Shown here: positions 60,795-64,000 of the stretch, one piece after another
Position numbering within the stretch: position 1 is the stretch's first letter
Layout of the letters: the number at the start of each line of letters is the position of its first letter
Source of the DNA: Fructilactobacillus lindneri DSM 20690 = JCM 11027
GTDB taxonomy: Bacteria; Bacillota; Bacilli; Lactobacillales; Lactobacillaceae
Direction of reading: 5' to 3'
Assembly (NCBI RefSeq): GCF_002907375.1
Contig: NZ_MIYK01000010.1
Coordinates: forward strand, 186,001 to 250,000
Length of the DNA stretch: 64,000 bases
Notes under the pieces: model-generated
What the model was told of the DNA's origin: nothing
Seen by the model: the letters and a program-made list of their open reading frames with translations, nothing else
Databases searched by the model: none
Translations under genes and position numbers: made by a program

Positions 60795-62657
60795 TTAATA
60801 ATTTAGTTTTGCAAGTGCTTCTCGAATCTTATTACTATCATCCGAGTTAGTAGAAAAAATAATTTTATCATTTAATTGGAGAATAGTATCGCCAGTTGGA
60901 TGAATCATTCGTTTATTTCTAAAGATACGATTAATGGTAATTTCAGAATGGAATGGTAAGTCTTTGATTTTAACTCCCGCAAAGTTACGATTACGGAGAG
61001 TAACTTCATGAAGTTCCACACTGTTGGATTTAATCATGTTGAAGGTTGAAGGAACTTCAATTAATTCACGCAACATGGCAATATTAACGGCAAAGGTATT
61101 GTAAACCTCCACACCAAGTTGAGTTAATTCTTTCTCATGACTATTAAGAATATTGCGATCTTCAAAACGAGCAATCACTCGCTTAACACCATAATTTTTA
61201 GCAGCCTTTGCAAGTTGGTAATTTGTTTCAGAATCAAAGTAAGAAAAGACCGCAATGTCACAATCAAAATAGCCTTATTGAATTAGATATTTAGAATCTA
61301 AAGATTTTAAGAAAGTAACATTCGTTTCAGAATTAAATGCTTCATAATTTTTTTGGTTATCAGTATAGATATTGACATCGTACCAACTCTTTTGTAATTG
61401 TTGAGCTACCGGAACTGTCATAATATTAACACCAAAAATATGCACTTTAATATTTTGATAAATATCGGCATCCGGTGTAAAGAGCTGATTAAAGATTAGT
61501 GGCCCTACAATACAAGTAATAATGGCAGCCAATAGAAAAGCACCTGATTGCTGCGATGTAATTACTTTCATATTATTAGCGACACTTAAAATTGCCAATA
61601 CCATAGTTATAGTAGCCATCGGAAGGGCGGTTCCAGCGAGCGAATTTCGCTTGTTAAAGCGTAATCTAAAGATTGGGTACAACATAGATTTAGCAAGTAA
61701 ATAACTTGCTAAAATAACTGGAATCAAAACTAAAGCTTTCGGATCTGCCAAGATTTTTTTTAAGTCTAGACCAACTCCGCTCATAATGAAGAAAATGGGG
61801 ATGAAAAATCCATATCCGATAGAATCCAATTTGTCCTTAGTTGATTCAGAAGGTTGGAGTAATTTATAAACCATTCCTCCAACGAATGCCCCTAAGACAG
61901 CTTCAGAACCAACACTAACAGCGATGATTGAAAGTAACGCGATAATGAAAAAAGCTAGTCGGATATCAATTTGGGTAGTCGATTTATTGACTTCTTCTAA
62001 ATTGTGGAAGAAATTACGGAAATTAATCAATAAGAGCGCTGCCACTGCAAAGATAATCAAAGTTAGCCAAAGTGATTTTGAATCAGTGCCAAAAATAGAA
62101 GCATAAATGGTTAAACCTAAAATTGGGACAATTTCACCTAAGGCAGAGATTAAAAGAATAGTCTGACCAAAAGCAGTTCCAAGCGTGTTACGTTCCTTTA
62201 AGGCAGCGATAACTACACCCAGAGAAACGGTCATAAATAAAATTGAAGCTAACCAAATATCGCTAAACAAACCAGTTACAACGGTTAAACCTCCTAGTAA
62301 AAACGAAAGGATAATAATAGAAATGTAACCGTAAATGGCTAAGCGTACTGGTGAATACTTTGAAGCCTTAGCATTTGTCTTTTGTTGTAATTCGGTCGGA
62401 TTTTTAGACTTTGGCTTGAATAAGCTAAAATCAATTTCCATTCCACTTAAGAACAACAATACAATCACGCCAATACTAGAAAGTGATTGTAAAATGGGGA
62501 CGTTATTGGAAATTAGTCCAAAACAACTAGGACCTAATACGATTCCCACCAAGATTTCGACCACCGAAGTAGGGAGCGCCGAAATATGAAATCGATTAAG
62601 CACTAACGGGGTTAGTAATGCCGCTAGCAATATGACTACTAAAGAAATTTGATTCAT
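60795..62657 (-). pseudogene. CPA2 cation antiporter with TrkA-N/TrkA-C domains, interrupted by TAA
   Basis: About 620 codons. ATG 62657 (GGAGGAACCC). 12-helix transporter part (EILVGIVLGPSCFGLIS, VIVLLFLSGMEIDFSLF, ILLISALGEIVPILGL), then a nucleotide-binding part. At 61275-61277 there is an in-frame TAA (KYLIQ-stop-GYFDCDIAVFSYFDSE), after which the same frame continues TrkA-N (VIARFEDRNILNSHE) and TrkA-C (VELHEVTLRNRNFAGVKI) to 60795. The 60795-61178 frame is the orphaned end. Without the regulatory domain the antiporter could be ungated or inactive. Real mutation or error. Confidence 0.88.
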
Positions 62658-62751
62658 GGGTTCCTCCAAGTTATTAATGTTGATTACTAAATGAGTTAAG
62701 CACAGATTATCATTATAAAAGTTTTTTGTTGGTTTGGCTAAAAATATGTAA

Positions 62752-62781
62752 AAAGGCGCTCAAAAATTTTGGGCGTCTTTT
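62752..62781 (-). terminator. D-LDH terminator
   Basis: On the minus strand GACGCcCAAAA pairs with TTTTGaGCGcC and ends in U. It follows the dehydrogenase stop. Confidence 0.75.
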
Positions 62782-62792
62782 GATAATGACGA

Positions 62793-63791
62793 TTAAAGTT
62801 TTACTTCTTTATCTGAAGTACCAGTTTTAATTAATGATACATTAGCATCTAACGCATATTGTACCATGTTTTTAACTGCTACTTTGGTGTAAAAAGCGAT
62901 GTGGGGAGTAATTAAAACATTATCACGTTCCATAAGATTTTTAAGTCTAGCGTCAGGAATTTTGTCAAAACTACCAAAGTCAACATTAAATATACCAACT
63001 TCATCTTCATAGACGTCTAGAGCGGCTCCTTTAATTTTTCCACTGTCTAGACCGCGGATTAAAGCATCTGTATCAATTAAAGAACCACGAGCACAATTAA
63101 TAATTCGAATTCCATCTTTCATTTGCCCAATAGTTTCATCGTTAATCATATGTTCATTTTCTTTTAATGCGGGTGCATGCAATGTTAAAATGTCTGAATT
63201 TTTGTAAAGTTCTTCAGGGGTATCAACATAAACACCCTCTTTTTTTAGTTTAGGATTAGGGTATGGATCATATGCAATTACCTTAGCACCAAAGCCTCGT
63301 ACGATATCGATTACTTGACGACCAATTCGACCAGTAGCAAAAACTCCCACGGTTTGTTGATTCATTTCTTCAGCAATATCAGGAGCCCAAGTTAAGTTAC
63401 CATGACGTTCTTTATCTTCGAACTTCTTAGTTCTCCGCAATAAACGCATCATTTCAGTCACAGCTAATTCAGCAATTGCAGCAGGTGAATAAGCTGGGAC
63501 GTTGGAAACTTTAATGCCATTCCTTTTAGCGGCTTCAGCATCAATATTGTCAACTCCAACATTACGCAATGATAATGATTTAATTCCGAAGCTGCCTAAT
63601 TTATCTAAAACTGTTGCTGTATAAGTCTTTTGTTGGTATGCCACCACTCCATCAAAATCTTTTGCTTCATCAACGGTATTTTCATCTAACAGTTTTGGTT
63701 CGCTTTTAACCTCAACATCAGGGTGATTAGCAACCCATTCATCTAAGTAAGGTTTTTCATCATTTCTAATTCCATATGCAATAATTTTCAT
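62793..63791 (-). CDS. D-2-hydroxyacid (D-lactate) dehydrogenase
   Basis: 332 residues. NAD-binding VGVFATGRIGRQVIDIV, with Ala replacing the first Gly of GxGxxG; catalytic Arg in INCARGSLID, Glu in DVYEDEVG and His in ITPHIAFYT are all present. Substrate pocket and length fit fermentative D-LDH and related D-hydroxyisocaproate dehydrogenases. ATG 63791 with GGGGGACG. It reduces pyruvate to D-lactate, regenerating NAD+. Stands alone with a terminator. Confidence 0.9.
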   Translation of the reverse strand: MKIIAYGIRNDEKPYLDEWVANHPDVEVKSEPKLLDENTVDEAKDFDGVVAYQQKTYTATVLDKLGSFGIKSLSLRNVGVDNIDAEAAKRNGIKVSNVPAYSPAAIAELAVTEMMRLLRRTKKFEDKERHGNLTWAPDIAEEMNQQTVGVFATGRIGRQVIDIVRGFGAKVIAYDPYPNPKLKKEGVYVDTPEELYKNSDILTLHAPALKENEHMINDETIGQMKDGIRIINCARGSLIDTDALIRGLDSGKIKGAALDVYEDEVGIFNVDFGSFDKIPDARLKNLMERDNVLITPHIAFYTKVAVKNMVQYALDANVSLIKTGTSDKEVKL

Positions 63792-64000
63792 AATATCGTC
63801 CCCCTTTACATGTCGAGTTTAACACGAGTTGAGAGCAAAATGTTGAATTTAACTTTTGATTTTCCAAAATAAAATAACAGTGTTATTAAAATAAAACTAG
63901 ATTTCTAACCAAGTTGCCCAACCAGGATAAAAAATGTATAAAGATTATTACACAACATGATGGTTTCTGCTTCACTATATTGGTGTTTGAGAATGTCAAC
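63792..64000. other. Intergenic end of window
   Basis: 209 AT-rich bases upstream of the dehydrogenase, holding its promoter. A 9-codon ATG ORF at about 63932 ends in TGA and is followed by coding-like WFLLHY codons, but nothing supports a gene before the edge. Confidence 0.3.

Noticed and set aside
1..64000. CRISPR array, insertion sequence, prophage or rRNA operon
   Set aside because: No evenly spaced repeats, transposase, integrase, phage structural gene or rRNA-like sequence was seen.
63932..64000. ATG ORF at the window end
   Set aside because: Stops after eight codons at TGA; the following WFLLHY-like codons also stop quickly.

Overview
The window looks like chromosome of a low-GC member of the Lactobacillaceae. 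This rests on gene content: an M13 endopeptidase PepO, PepT and a proline-iminopeptidase-like hydrolase, a D-2-hydroxyacid (D-lactate) dehydrogenase, a CBS-regulated OpuA betaine system, paired VIT-family metal transporters beside a PerR-type Fur regulator, and an LmrCD-like ABC pair. Genes are densely packed, mostly with strong AGGAGG-type ribosome binding sites, several TTG and GTG starts, and an intrinsic terminator at almost every convergent junction. There is no insertion sequence, prophage, CRISPR array or rRNA operon. One tRNA (Arg) is present. Species cannot be fixed from the sequence alone.

Layout. 1-9.1 kb: a ThiD/PdxK-type kinase cut by the window edge, a 40-residue basic peptide gene, rnhA, an O-acetyltransferase, a broken BCCT betaine transporter, UspA, an alkyl-adenine DNA glycosylase, methionine aminopeptidase, DegV and a DUF915-like hydrolase without its nucleophile serine. 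9.1-20.9 kb, almost all on the minus strand: pepO, the opuA operon, two VIT genes, a fused DUF3290-DUF421 membrane protein, perR, and a nuclease-helicase of the DinG type. 21-33 kb: asparaginase and an Sm-like-repeat protein, an FAD protein, tRNA-Arg, an ArsR/DJ-1 pair, an MFS exporter and an LmrCD-like heterodimeric exporter whose second half is frameshifted. 33-53.3 kb: YdhK, a probable glycine T-box leader and glyA, pepT, asnB, stress proteins, a broken amino acid permease, an ABC-F protein, adenosine deaminase, a hydrolase, a nitroreductase/HxlR pair, an alpha carbonic anhydrase, a quinone reductase, a cation antiporter, and Nudix/guanylate-kinase-like genes.

53.4-60.7 kb is the most unusual part. 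It is an AT-rich run on the plus strand, divergent from an HxlR regulator: an AvrD-like protein, a P-loop kinase-like protein, a MacB-type ABC exporter (ATPase and FtsX-type permease), an AfsA-like hotdog protein carrying a TGA and a TA-repeat frameshift, and a MATE exporter. AvrD and AfsA families are tied elsewhere to syringolide and gamma-butyrolactone-type small molecules, so this may be a small-molecule or signalling cluster in a lactic acid bacterium. That is inference.

Two themes link regions. First, metals and redox: a near-perfect PerR box lies on the VIT operon promoter, perR sits nearby, and the DinG-type helicase seems to have lost all four Fe-S cysteines, which suits an iron-sparing, manganese-using cell. 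Second, decay: five genes (BCCT, LmrD-like, amino acid permease, AfsA-like, CPA2 antiporter) carry nonsense codons or frameshifts, three of them TGA where tryptophan is expected. This is either real gene loss or residual sequence error.
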